Positions 1-8,589 of a stretch of 64,000 bases of DNA are shown here, piece after piece. Numbering within the stretch: position 1 is the first letter of the stretch; the number at the start of each line of letters is the position of its first letter. The notes below the pieces were generated by a model. The model searched no databases, was not told where the DNA came from, and worked only from the letters and a program-made list of their open reading frames with translations. This stretch comes from DATKUA01 sp965602675 (GTDB taxonomy: Bacteria > Acidobacteriota > DATKUA01), in NCBI GenBank assembly GCA_965602675.1, contig CBFCZO010000006.1, positions 1 through 64,000 of the forward strand, read 5' to 3'. The translations under genes and the position numbers were made by a program.

Positions 1-444
1 GGCCCGCGTCAGAATCCCGGCGGAGCCTATGCGGCAGTGATCCCGAAATGGATAGGTCTTCTCTTGCAGGGGCAGCGTTGCACTATATTCGGAGATGGCG
101 AAACCAGCCGTGATTTCTGCTATATCGAAAATGTCATTCAAGCAAACCTGCTTGCGGCGCTTGCGGACAACGGGCAGGCTGTCAACGAAGTGTACAATGT
201 CGGTTATGGCAGCCGGACCACGCTGAATCAGCTTTATCAGGCTATTTGTGGCAGGCTTTCCGTGCACAAAGCAGTGGTGTCGGAGCTCGAACCGATATAC
301 GACAGCTTCAGACAAGGAGATATTCGCCATACCGAGGCCGATATCAGCAAGGCCAAAAGGCTGCTGGAATATCATCCAACCCATTCGCTCGAGCAGGGGC
401 TTGCGGAGGCGATGGAGTGGTTTGCAAACAACCTGGGTAAGTAA
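1..444 (+). CDS. UDP-sugar 4-epimerase, SDR family (3' part only)
   Basis: This is the C-terminal 147 residues of an extended short-chain dehydrogenase/reductase, open at the left edge of the window. The segment GAYAAVIPKW followed by IFGDGETSRDFCYIENV is typical of WbpP/TviC-type epimerases, which interconvert UDP-GlcNAc and UDP-GalNAc or their uronic acids. The NAD-binding Rossmann part and the catalytic Tyr-Lys lie outside. A GTG at 37 could be mistaken for a start, but the reading frame is open to base 1 and the family motif begins upstream of it. The gene heads a + strand sugar-nucleotide and glycosyltransferase series. The family is secure; substrate specificity cannot be read from this part. 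Confidence 0.85.
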   Translation, partial: GPRQNPGGAYAAVIPKWIGLLLQGQRCTIFGDGETSRDFCYIENVIQANLLAALADNGQAVNEVYNVGYGSRTTLNQLYQAICGRLSVHKAVVSELEPIYDSFRQGDIRHTEADISKAKRLLEYHPTHSLEQGLAEAMEWFANNLGK

Positions 445-466
445 GATTGATAGCATTAATAAGCTT

Positions 467-1657
467 GTGAACAAAAAAATCAGACTGGTTCATATCACCA
501 CCGTTCCCGACACATTTCACTTTTTCCGCGGGCAGATAGGATTTTTCAAAGCCCGAGATTTCGATGTCGTCGGTATCTCATCCCCCGGACCTTGGCAGCA
601 GCTTGTTTCAGATAGGGAACAGATATCTTTCCATTCAGTCAGAATGCATAGGCGGGTGACTCCATTCCGCGATTTGGGTGCGGTGTGGCGGTTATACCGC
701 CTTTTTAAGAGAATTCGCCCTCATATTGTGCATTCCCACACCCCCAAAGCCGGCCTGTTAGGCATGATCTCAGCCTGGTTGGCGCGCGTTCCGGTGAGGA
801 TTTATCACATGCGAGGGCTTCCAATAACGATTGCAACGGGATTAAAACGAGGGATGTTGAATGCAACTGAGAAGATAGCCTGTAAAATCGCCGACCTGGT
901 TCTATGCGTGAGCAACTCGATACGTGAAATTGCGATCGAAGAGGGCCTGTGTCCGGCTTGCAAAATAAAGGTGCTGGCAAGTGGCAGCAGCAACGGCGTC
1001 GATTCAATTGAGAGATTCAATCCTGATCGCATAACAGATAGCGAGGTTCAGAGATTCAGGCGTGAGTTTGGGATTGGCAGATCTGATTCAGCTATCGGTT
1101 ACGTAGGCAGAATCGTCCGTGATAAAGGTTTGATTGAACTGGCCGAGGCTTGGAGAAGACTCAGAGAGGTGTTTCCGAAACTGCATCTTATCATAGTGGG
1201 TTATTTCGAACCGCAAGATCCTTTACCGGCGGAGGTTGAGCGGTTTCTCGGCTCCGATCCCAGAGTACATATGACAGGTTTTGTCGAAAACACGGCACCG
1301 TACTACAAGCTCATGAGCGTGCTGATTTTGCCCACCTACAGGGAAGGGTTCCCCAACGTGCCACTGGAGGCGGCGGCCATGGAGTTGCCGGTCGTGGCAA
1401 CCAGTGTACCGGGGTGCGTCGACGCGGTGGAGGACGGCACGACTGGCACATTAGTACCGGTAAAGAATTCCGGACAACTCGCTTGGGCAATTGAGCGTTA
1501 CCTCAATGATACTGAACTTCGAAGGGACCATGGCAAGTCTGGCAGGGAGCGGGTGTTGCGTGACTTTCGCCCAGAATCTATCTGGGAAGGACTGTATCAA
1601 ACATATACCAGCATGCTGCAAGCCAAAGGAATCCCACTTCCGAAACTGGGCACATAA
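467..1657 (+). CDS. glycosyltransferase family 4 (GT-B fold)
   Basis: A 396-residue GT-B glycosyltransferase. The N-terminal part has HSHTPKAGLLG, and the C-terminal donor-binding part has the E-x7-E type motif in YREGFPNVPLEAAA followed by VVATSVPGCVDAV. It probably adds one sugar to the lipid-linked repeat unit at the cytoplasmic face. The open frame runs back to 248 inside the epimerase gene, but that stretch has no family similarity and the epimerase stops at 444. The GTG at 467 puts the first beta strand (KKIRLVHITT) at the N-terminus, so I take it as the start, although no strong ribosome binding site is visible. Donor and acceptor are unknown. Confidence 0.85.
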   Translation: MNKKIRLVHITTVPDTFHFFRGQIGFFKARDFDVVGISSPGPWQQLVSDREQISFHSVRMHRRVTPFRDLGAVWRLYRLFKRIRPHIVHSHTPKAGLLGMISAWLARVPVRIYHMRGLPITIATGLKRGMLNATEKIACKIADLVLCVSNSIREIAIEEGLCPACKIKVLASGSSNGVDSIERFNPDRITDSEVQRFRREFGIGRSDSAIGYVGRIVRDKGLIELAEAWRRLREVFPKLHLIIVGYFEPQDPLPAEVERFLGSDPRVHMTGFVENTAPYYKLMSVLILPTYREGFPNVPLEAAAMELPVVATSVPGCVDAVEDGTTGTLVPVKNSGQLAWAIERYLNDTELRRDHGKSGRERVLRDFRPESIWEGLYQTYTSMLQAKGIPLPKLGT

Positions 1658-1818
1658 TGAGAAATCCTTCTCTAGATGGAATTCACCAGCTGGAATTTCT
1701 CTATAAGACGACACCCTGTTAGCGCTTGCACTGTATCTTGTAACTATCTACTGGTAAGATTAAATGGCTCTGGAAAACCTATATCAGGTGAGTTTGAACG
1801 AAAACGTCTGAGTCGTTG

Positions 1819-2448
1819 ATGCAGCCGGTCACTACTCCTATGATCTACAGATCAACCAAAAGATTGCTGGATATAGTGATTGCGGCAGCGGCAATGATCA
1901 TTCTCTCTCCGATAATGCTCATCGTCGCTCTGCTGATTCTGATCCGCATGGGCAGACCAATACTCTTTGTTCACGAGCGCGCAGGGTTGCATGGCCGATT
2001 ATTCAAGCTCTATAAATTCCGGACAATGACCGGCAAACCCGATCTTCAAGGGGGGGCGGCCAGCCACGAGGAGCGCCTGACTCCTCTCGGTGGCAAACTG
2101 CGTGCCCTGAGTCTTGATGAAATGCCGCAATTCTGGAACGTTCTGATGGGGAACATGAGCCTTGTAGGTCCACGCCCCCTGTGGCCTGAATACCTGCCGC
2201 TTTATTCTCCCGAGCAGGCCCGACGGCACAACGTCAAGCCCGGCATCACTGGTTGGGCGCAGGTCAACGGCCGCAACGCCACTACATGGGAAAAGCGTTT
2301 CAAGCTGGACGTATGGTATGCCGATCATCGGGGCCTGTGGCTCGACCTGAAAATTTTGGCGCTTACAGTGATCAAGATTATGAGACGCGAGGGGATTACT
2401 CCTGACGGAAGAGCTTCATTGGAGAGGTTTAAAGGAAGTAATCGGTGA
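1819..2448 (+). CDS. pglC: PglC-like phosphoglycosyl transferase (initiating sugar transferase)
   Basis: A 209-residue monotopic phosphoglycosyl transferase. One N-terminal hydrophobic re-entrant segment (about residues 15-40) is followed by the catalytic domain with KFRTM, SLDEMPQFWNVL, SLVGPRPLWPEY and KPGITGWAQVNGRN. The SLDE Asp-Glu pair is the catalytic dyad of the family. Length and the ERF-KGSNR-type C-terminus closely follow Campylobacter PglC, which moves diNAc-bacillosamine-1-phosphate onto undecaprenyl phosphate. With the PglD- and PglE-like genes immediately downstream, this suggests a bacillosamine-type first sugar. ATG 1819 is used; an upstream TTG at 1816 is adjacent. The 160 bases upstream hold no recognised gene. 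Confidence 0.88.
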   Translation: MQPVTTPMIYRSTKRLLDIVIAAAAMIILSPIMLIVALLILIRMGRPILFVHERAGLHGRLFKLYKFRTMTGKPDLQGGAASHEERLTPLGGKLRALSLDEMPQFWNVLMGNMSLVGPRPLWPEYLPLYSPEQARRHNVKPGITGWAQVNGRNATTWEKRFKLDVWYADHRGLWLDLKILALTVIKIMRREGITPDGRASLERFKGSNR

Positions 2449-2472
2449 ACATCACAATTACCGGAGCATGAA

Positions 2473-3141
2473 ATGACTACTGAAATAGCAATATATGGTG
2501 GCGGAGGTTTTACACGCGAAGTAGCTTGGCTTGTGGAAGAGATCTTCACTGCCTCAGGTGAATACAAGGTTGCATGTTTCATAGATGATGACAAGCAGAA
2601 CCAGGGAAAAGAACTCAACGGATATCCAGTATTATCTTTAGAGGAAGCGACGGATCGTTTTCCCGATGCGCATGTTGTGGGCGGGGTTGGGAGTCCACAA
2701 TCACGCGAGAGAATGATGCTGAGGACTGCTGAGGCTGGTTTCAAAACTGCAACTTTAATTCATCCGCGCGTCGAGAGGTCGAAGCTGATACAGATCGGTG
2801 AGGGAGCAGTGATCTGCGCCGGAAATATTCTGACGGTGAACATCGAGATTCACAAGCATGTCCAAATAAACTTGGATTGCACTATTGGCCATGACGTTAA
2901 ACTGGGCGATTTTACAAGTCTTGCTCCGGGGGTGCACGTTTCGGGTTGGGTCCATTTTGGGAAGAGGGTTTATGTAGGCACCGGAGCTGTAATACTAAAT
3001 GGAACTCGAGATGAACCACTTGTTATCGGTGACGATGCGGTGATCGGAGCGGGAGCCGTCGTGATTGAAGACGTACCGGATAGAGTAACCGTCGTGGGCG
3101 TACCCGCACGACCCATTTCATATCGGAAAGCAAGTGAATAA
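2473..3141 (+). CDS. pglD: PglD/NeuD-like sugar O/N-acetyltransferase
   Basis: A 222-residue left-handed beta-helix acetyltransferase. An N-terminal nucleotide-sugar binding half (IAIYGGGGFTREVAWLV) is followed by hexapeptide repeats from about residue 100 (IGEGAVICAGN, HVQINLDCTIGHDVKLGDF, IGDDAVIGAGAVV). The His of TIGHD is the usual catalytic base. PglD acetylates the 4-amino group of UDP-4-amino-sugars with acetyl-CoA. The gene sits between pglC-like and pglE-like genes, 24 bases after the first and 26 before the second, so one operon is likely. A GGAG lies about 7 bases before the ATG. A sialic-acid O-acetyltransferase (NeuD) would look similar, but context favours PglD. Confidence 0.82.
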   Translation: MTTEIAIYGGGGFTREVAWLVEEIFTASGEYKVACFIDDDKQNQGKELNGYPVLSLEEATDRFPDAHVVGGVGSPQSRERMMLRTAEAGFKTATLIHPRVERSKLIQIGEGAVICAGNILTVNIEIHKHVQINLDCTIGHDVKLGDFTSLAPGVHVSGWVHFGKRVYVGTGAVILNGTRDEPLVIGDDAVIGAGAVVIEDVPDRVTVVGVPARPISYRKASE

Positions 3142-3167
3142 CCTCTATTGCTATTATTAATGATGAA

Positions 3168-4307
3168 ATGAGCAATTCCACCAATCGAATCTATCTCTCA
3201 CCGCCGCACATGAGCGGGGAGGAACTGAAGCTGGTCGAGGAAGTCTTCGAGAGCAACTGGATCGCCCCAGTCGGACCTGACGTGGATGCCTTCGAGCGCG
3301 AATTCTGCGAAGCGGTCGGCGCGGGGCATGCTGTCGCCCTCAGCTCCGGCACTGCCGCGCTGCATCTGGCGTTGGAGGTCCTCGGGATCGGACCCGGCGA
3401 TGAAGTTGTCTGCTCGGATTTCACCTTTGCGGCGTCCGCCAACGCGATTGTCTACACCGGCGCGAAACCGGTGTTTGTCGACTGCGATCCCGCCACCTGG
3501 AATATCGATACGGCTCTGTTTGCTCAGGCTCTTGAGGACCGTGCGAAAACCGGGGACATTCCCAAGGCTGTTATCGCCGTGCACCTCTACGGCCAGAGCT
3601 CAGATCTCGATCCGATTATCGAAGCGTGTGAGCGCCACGGTGTGATTCTGATCGAAGATGCGGCCGAATCGCTTGGAGCCTTGTACAAGGGGAAATTCTC
3701 CGGCACAATCGCCAAGCTGGGCACGTTCTCTTTCAACGGCAACAAGATCATCACAACCTCCGGTGGGGGCATGCTGGTCTCCAAAGATGAAAAACTTGCC
3801 GAAGCCGCACGGTTCCTTGCGACGCAGGCGCGCGATCCCGCGCCACACTACCAGCATTCCCGCATCGGCTATAACTATCGCCTCAGCAACGTCCTGGCGG
3901 CGATCGGACGAGGGCAGCTACTAGTTCTGGAACAACGCGTCGCGGAGAAGAGGCGGATATTCGATCACTACTTGGAAGCCCTCGGCAAGTTGCCCGGAAT
4001 CGACTTCATGCCGGAAGCGGACTACGGACGGTCTAACCGCTGGCTGACCTGCCTGACGATCGATCCTGATCTGTTCGGAGCCGACCGGGAGCAAGTCAGG
4101 CTTGCCCTGGAGAAAGAGAACATCGAATCGCGCCCTGTCTGGAAACCGATGCACATGCAGCCCGTGTTTGCCGCCGCGGAGATCTTTGGTGGTAGCGTGT
4201 GCGAAAGAATTTTCGAGCGAGGCCTCTGCCTGCCTTCGGGCACCGCCCTGACGAGCAGCGACCTTGAGCGGGTTGCCGAGATATTTATATCCTGCCGGAG
4301 AAAGTAA
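3168..4307 (+). CDS. pglE: PglE-like UDP-4-keto-sugar aminotransferase (DegT/DnrJ/EryC1)
   Basis: A 379-residue PLP-dependent aminotransferase of the DegT/DnrJ/EryC1/StrS family. It begins with the typical IYLSPPHMSGEE and VEEVFESNWIAPVGP segment. The PLP-contacting region is SGTAALHLAL, the Asp that holds the pyridine nitrogen is in IEDAAESLGA, and the Schiff-base lysine is in FSFNGNKIITTSGGG. PglE/LegC-type enzymes transfer an amino group from glutamate to C4 of a UDP-4-keto-6-deoxy sugar. The matching 4,6-dehydratase (PglF) is not in the window and may lie upstream. The regulatory gap to the next gene is about 110 bases. Confidence 0.86.
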   Translation: MSNSTNRIYLSPPHMSGEELKLVEEVFESNWIAPVGPDVDAFEREFCEAVGAGHAVALSSGTAALHLALEVLGIGPGDEVVCSDFTFAASANAIVYTGAKPVFVDCDPATWNIDTALFAQALEDRAKTGDIPKAVIAVHLYGQSSDLDPIIEACERHGVILIEDAAESLGALYKGKFSGTIAKLGTFSFNGNKIITTSGGGMLVSKDEKLAEAARFLATQARDPAPHYQHSRIGYNYRLSNVLAAIGRGQLLVLEQRVAEKRRIFDHYLEALGKLPGIDFMPEADYGRSNRWLTCLTIDPDLFGADREQVRLALEKENIESRPVWKPMHMQPVFAAAEIFGGSVCERIFERGLCLPSGTALTSSDLERVAEIFISCRRK

Positions 4308-4415
4308 TTTCTGCACCAACACGTCGGAATTACGGTGTGCCCAGTTGTGTCTTCCCATTATCTTGTTTATAGTTAATCCACTAATTCTACATCTTGGGGA
4401 TTGAGGGGAACCACA

Positions 4416-5429
4416 ATGTTACATAACGTAGCGGTCATAGGTTGCGGCTATTGGGGACCGAATCTGGTTCGAAATTTTCACCAATTAAAGAGTGTCGATT
4501 GGGTTCATTGTGTTGACCTGATACCCGAGCGGCTGGATAAACTCCAAACTTCACAAACCGGCATAATCTGCCACACTTCATACGACGATGTCTTGAAGGA
4601 TGACGACGTCACGATAGTTGCGATCGCGACGCCGCTCTCCTCGCATTACCTGCTGGCAAAAAGAGCGTTGGAGGCTGGCAAGCATGTATTGATTGAGAAG
4701 CCGATGGCTTCCTCACTCCGAGAGGCGGAGGAACTGGTCGAGCTTGCCGAGAAGAAAAACCTGGTGGTGATGGTCGATCACACCTATCTCTTTACCCAGG
4801 CGTTGATCAAGATCAAGGAGTTGATCGATGAGGACCAACTGGGTGAGCTTGTATATTTCGATTCCAACAGAATTAATCTTGGCCTCTTCCAGCACGATTC
4901 CAACGTGGTTTGGGACCTCGCCACTCACGACATCTCGATCATCGACAGATTGTTCAAAGCGAAACCTGTGAAGGTCAACTGTAGCGGCACGAGGATCGAG
5001 CCATTCGAACACGAGAGCATCGCATATCTTTCCATCCTGATGGACAACGGCTCGCTGGCCCACATCAGCGTCAATTGGATGTCGCCGGTTAAGGTGCGCC
5101 AGATACTGATCGGCGGGACGAAGAAGATGCTGGTGTTCGACGACGTGCTGCCCAGCGAGAAGGTCAAGATCTATGACAAGGGAGTCGAGTTCTACGAAAA
5201 TCCCAACGAGATTTACAAGATTCTCGTGCAGTATCGTGTGGGAGATATGTATGCACCAAAGATCGGCAGCGAGGAAGCCCTCGCCGTGGAATGCCGGTAT
5301 CTGCTGGATTGCGTCGACAATGGGGAAAAGCCGTTTAACGACGGCGAGAGCGGTGTCAGGGTCATTAGATTGCTGGAGGCGGCACAGAAATCAATAGAGC
5401 TGGACGGCGCTACAGTTAAGCTGGTTTAA
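4416..5429 (+). CDS. Gfo/Idh/MocA-family NAD(P)-dependent sugar dehydrogenase
   Basis: A 337-residue oxidoreductase. A Rossmann domain with VIGCGYWGPNLVRNF binds NAD(P), EKPMASS carries the conserved lysine, and the second domain holds the catalytic His region WDLATHDISIID. In surface-polysaccharide loci this subgroup oxidises C3 of UDP-GlcNAc-derived uronic acids (WlbA/WbpB role) and works with a WbpE-like aminotransferase and WbpD-like acetyltransferase, both of which are encoded at 8590-10304. The assignment to that pathway is inference, because the GYWGPN subgroup differs from P. aeruginosa WbpB. The ATG at 4416 follows a GAGGGGAA site with 5-7 base spacing, so the longer TTG start at 4401 is rejected. 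Confidence 0.83.
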   Translation: MLHNVAVIGCGYWGPNLVRNFHQLKSVDWVHCVDLIPERLDKLQTSQTGIICHTSYDDVLKDDDVTIVAIATPLSSHYLLAKRALEAGKHVLIEKPMASSLREAEELVELAEKKNLVVMVDHTYLFTQALIKIKELIDEDQLGELVYFDSNRINLGLFQHDSNVVWDLATHDISIIDRLFKAKPVKVNCSGTRIEPFEHESIAYLSILMDNGSLAHISVNWMSPVKVRQILIGGTKKMLVFDDVLPSEKVKIYDKGVEFYENPNEIYKILVQYRVGDMYAPKIGSEEALAVECRYLLDCVDNGEKPFNDGESGVRVIRLLEAAQKSIELDGATVKLV

Positions 5430-5432
5430 ATA

Positions 5433-5451
5433 AATCGGAATAGATCCGATT
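5433..5451. repeat. 7-bp inverted repeat (hairpin) after the dehydrogenase gene
   Basis: AATCGGA and TCCGATT form a perfect 7-bp stem with a 5-base loop, 4 bases after the stop codon at 5429. No T-run follows on the + strand, so a rho-independent terminator is not convincing. It could be an mRNA-stabilising or processing hairpin between the two genes. Confidence 0.4.
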
Positions 5452-5494
5452 CAACTGTCGGAAGCGAACAAGCGCCCCAGAGTTTGTCCGTAGG

Positions 5495-7474
5495 ATGAAA
5501 TTCGGCAACATATCTAAACAGGTCATTCTGTATTCCTATCTGTTCCTTTCTATCTGCGGTCTTGTTGTACTGTTTTGGGGACGGTTTGACCAGCCGTGGT
5601 TGTTATTGCTGGCCTCAATTTTGATGCTGCTAGTTTTTTTTGCTTGTCTGTTTTCAGGGGTTGCAGGCACAGCACTGATCGCGGCCGCCTCGATTTCGTT
5701 GCTGCTTCTGCCGCAGTTTCAGGTGGTTCTGATTCTCATCGCCGTTTATTCGGGAGCCGCCGCGGTTTGCTGCAAATATCTTGCTACCGGCTCGAGTGAA
5801 TTGGAGATATGTTTGTCTGACAAATTGTTGTTGCTGTTCTCATTGATGATATGTATTTCCGCTGGATTCTCAGCATGGTGTTATTCCACTCTTGAGCCCG
5901 CGTCAGGCGCAGGCTATTTAAACATCCAGGTCAGTGTATGGGGTGAAACCGCCGAAGCAATGCTGGGCAGGATTTGGGTCAGCGCTCTGGTCTATTGCGC
6001 TGCCGGACCGCTGCTCCTTTTAACAAAATCGACGTTCAGAAGTAGCGTGCCGGTGCGAATAGTTCGCAGCACAGTTACGCTGCTCCTAACCTTCATGTTG
6101 ATTGCAGGAGTTTTTTCCGCATCGCTTATGAATAACGGCGGAAATGCGCCGCGCATAATGCAAAGGATGGCTGAGTGGCCGACGGTCGACAGTCTTTCTA
6201 TGGCGTATCCGGTGACGGGTGTCGGAGTAGGAACCTATTTCGCAAACGCGTCTAATCATTCGGTTGAAATCGCCAGGCCAATGGTCCCGCATGAATCGGG
6301 GCCTTGTGTCATAGGTCGCCTGGCCGCCGAGGCAGGTCTCCCCGCAACTTTCGTTTTTCTTCTTGCACTGGTGTTGCTGATTTGCAGGCAAGCTGCTCTG
6401 GCGCTGGACAATACTTCCAGTGAAGAAAAGAGGAGCCTTTGGAAACCGGCAGTCTTTGCTGTGGCGGTTTTAGCGGTCTTATTCGGTCCTTTCGATTTTG
6501 AGTTGGTCATATTGATTCTCCTTTTGCTCGCACTCGGGATAAACACACGGTTAGAAGCCCTACCGCAAGCCCGAACCGGGGGGGTGGTAGAGATGGGGAT
6601 TGCGTGGGCAGCCATCGTAATAATGCTCGTAATGTCTTTCTTTACTAATGCCCAACTTTCCCCGATGTCTCAGTGGGAGCGACTACGCTGGCCAGTTGAT
6701 TCCGGCTTTTATCCTGCGGAAAGCGGATCGGATTACTGCTGGACCGGGTCAAAAGCAGCACGGACACTGACCGCGGACCGCCGATTTCTTTATATAAAAT
6801 GGTTTGCGGGAGATTCGCAGGCTGCGGACTTCAGAGCGACGGTGCGATTCAGGTGGGATGGAAGGCTTGTTGATGAGGTGATAGCCGGCTCAGGGGGTAT
6901 GCAGCATACGATAGTCCCCGTCGATCCGAAGGGCTCGAGACCAAGACTTCTTGTAATTGAGGCCGATCCATGTTTTGTGCCCGATGATTTTTTGGGGAAC
7001 GGCGACGAACGTCACCTCGGAATCGCAATCCTGACGCTGGGCTTCATCGATGAGCTTCCGGTTGAATCAGCCGGCTTCTGGAACTGGGAGAACGACGGAG
7101 AAAACGAATTCCACTGGTCCCGCAAGGTTTCATATCTGCAGGTTCCCATGGGCAGGCCATTCAGCCTCGCTTTGCGTGCCGGTCATCCCGATGTCGCCGA
7201 AGCGCCTGTTCGGGTGAGTTTTAGCATCAACGGAACGATTCTTCGGGAGTTGGCTGTTAACCACGGGCGTTGGCAAGAGCTCGCATTTGATCCCGCGGAT
7301 CTGGCCGCGGATTCCTTACCGCTCTGGCACAGAACCTTGATACCGGAGGCGACAGGGATCCTGAGGATAGATGTCGATCGGACCTGGACTCCGTCTGATT
7401 ACTCCGATAACGATGACGATCGAGAATTGGGTGTGGCGATAAGCAGGATCAGCGATGCGGGAAGTCCGAGATGA
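5495..7474 (+). CDS. O-antigen polymerase/ligase-like membrane protein with tandem C-terminal domains
   Basis: A 659-residue protein. Residues 1 to about 380 hold about ten hydrophobic segments, with a Wzy/WaaL-type periplasmic loop: GVGVGTYFANASNH, then HESGP and GRLAAEAGLPATF. This matches the G-x-G-x(n)-H-N/S, L-x-E-x-G-L pattern of the O-antigen ligase family. Residues from about 385 to the end are soluble and contain two related units of about 125 residues, each ending in P-x-D-(x)n-D-E/D-R-x-LG-x-AI. These look like beta-sandwich, possibly carbohydrate-binding, domains. The stop overlaps the ATG of the next gene (ATGA), so translation is probably coupled. Whether it polymerises or ligates cannot be told. 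Ordinary ligases are about 400-450 residues, so the tail is extra. Confidence 0.72.
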   Translation: MKFGNISKQVILYSYLFLSICGLVVLFWGRFDQPWLLLLASILMLLVFFACLFSGVAGTALIAAASISLLLLPQFQVVLILIAVYSGAAAVCCKYLATGSSELEICLSDKLLLLFSLMICISAGFSAWCYSTLEPASGAGYLNIQVSVWGETAEAMLGRIWVSALVYCAAGPLLLLTKSTFRSSVPVRIVRSTVTLLLTFMLIAGVFSASLMNNGGNAPRIMQRMAEWPTVDSLSMAYPVTGVGVGTYFANASNHSVEIARPMVPHESGPCVIGRLAAEAGLPATFVFLLALVLLICRQAALALDNTSSEEKRSLWKPAVFAVAVLAVLFGPFDFELVILILLLLALGINTRLEALPQARTGGVVEMGIAWAAIVIMLVMSFFTNAQLSPMSQWERLRWPVDSGFYPAESGSDYCWTGSKAARTLTADRRFLYIKWFAGDSQAADFRATVRFRWDGRLVDEVIAGSGGMQHTIVPVDPKGSRPRLLVIEADPCFVPDDFLGNGDERHLGIAILTLGFIDELPVESAGFWNWENDGENEFHWSRKVSYLQVPMGRPFSLALRAGHPDVAEAPVRVSFSINGTILRELAVNHGRWQELAFDPADLAADSLPLWHRTLIPEATGILRIDVDRTWTPSDYSDNDDDRELGVAISRISDAGSPR

Positions 7475-8577
7475 ATGAGCGGAGCAGGCTGGTAATTTTT
7501 GTTGTTATTGCGGTGCTGTTCTGTTTTTTTGCAGCATGTTCGCAAGACGAACCGCCTCTGATGCGGGTGGGTGTTCATCTGCAAGCATGTGACTACTCAT
7601 TTACCGCAAAGGACTTGCTCGACGAAGGCTCCGACGAGATATTGAAGTTGGGAGCCGATAGCATCGGTGTCTACCTCGGACCAGAATACAAAGAGTATTA
7701 CAACGGGATTGAAGAGGAGGCACTGGATCTCGAATCGCTGGCGAAAACAGAAGCGTACGACCGGTTCTTAAATAAAAACTTCTTAGTCTATTCACTGACC
7801 TGTTACGCCTTCGCAAACGGCCTCGACTCCCGATGGCAGCAGGGCATCGAGAGTTACGACCCGGAAGCCGCCTACCGTGAGGTGAGGGGACTGGCGGAAT
7901 ACCTGTTGCGGCGTTTTGCCGGCACGGGCAAGACATTCATCATCAAGAACTGGGAGGGGGATTGGCACCTGCTGGGTGGATACAACCAGGGAGACGAGCC
8001 GAGCGATACGGCTGTGGAAGCGATGATCGAATGGCTTCAGTCCAGGATAAAGGCTATTGAGGATGCCCGCGCAGCGGTGGGAGTTGTCGAAGGGGTCTCC
8101 GTGTTCTCCGCCGTCGAGTTTAATCTCGTTGCCAAGGCCGAGGGAGGCGGCAGAACACTCTTGACTTCGGTCGTCCCGCATTTAAAAGCAGACCTGTATT
8201 CATACAGTTCATGGGATTCGCTCTACCAGCCGCAAAAAATCATCCCACGCCTCGATTTTATCAAACGTTTTGCCGCGGATTCGGAGAGTTTCGGACGGCG
8301 GAACGTAATGCTTGGTGAGCTGGGCGCACCGGACGGCGGGCCCGCTAAAGTCACCATGCTTCGCTGGGCGATGGAAGCCGCCCGGAGCTGGGGAGTGCCT
8401 TATTGTTTCTTTTGGCAGCTTTATGATAACGAGTGCGATGGCAAGCGCTATTATCCCGCCGGCGTTTCCGAGAGACGAACTCTCATTTGCCGCGGATTCT
8501 GGCTGATAGACAAGATGGGGCGCAGGACACCTTCGTGGTACATGCTGAGGGATTTTTTACATCGCGAGGAGCCTTGA
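7471..8577 (+). CDS. lipoprotein with glycoside-hydrolase-like (TIM-barrel) fold, putative
   Basis: A 368-residue protein. Its N-terminus is a lipoprotein-type signal: charged start, hydrophobic core, then FAAC with Cys23 as the likely lipidated residue (Phe at -3 is unusual). The mature part resembles clan GH-A hydrolases: FIIKNWEGDWHL places Glu162 after a beta strand, and MLGELGAP places Glu283 late in the barrel. WQLYDNE near the C-terminus fits a substrate-cleft strand. It starts within the stop of the polymerase-like gene (4-base overlap), so the two are probably made together. It could trim, release or proofread the polymer in the periplasm. The function is inferred from fold-like motifs only. 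Confidence 0.6.
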   Translation: MNERSRLVIFVVIAVLFCFFAACSQDEPPLMRVGVHLQACDYSFTAKDLLDEGSDEILKLGADSIGVYLGPEYKEYYNGIEEEALDLESLAKTEAYDRFLNKNFLVYSLTCYAFANGLDSRWQQGIESYDPEAAYREVRGLAEYLLRRFAGTGKTFIIKNWEGDWHLLGGYNQGDEPSDTAVEAMIEWLQSRIKAIEDARAAVGVVEGVSVFSAVEFNLVAKAEGGGRTLLTSVVPHLKADLYSYSSWDSLYQPQKIIPRLDFIKRFAADSESFGRRNVMLGELGAPDGGPAKVTMLRWAMEAARSWGVPYCFFWQLYDNECDGKRYYPAGVSERRTLICRGFWLIDKMGRRTPSWYMLRDFLHREEP

Positions 8578-8589
8578 CGGCCCGTTCAG

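Noticed and set aside
248..466. Upstream extension of the first glycosyltransferase into the epimerase gene
   Set aside because: The extension has no family similarity and overlaps a real coding frame. The mature family start fits GTG 467.
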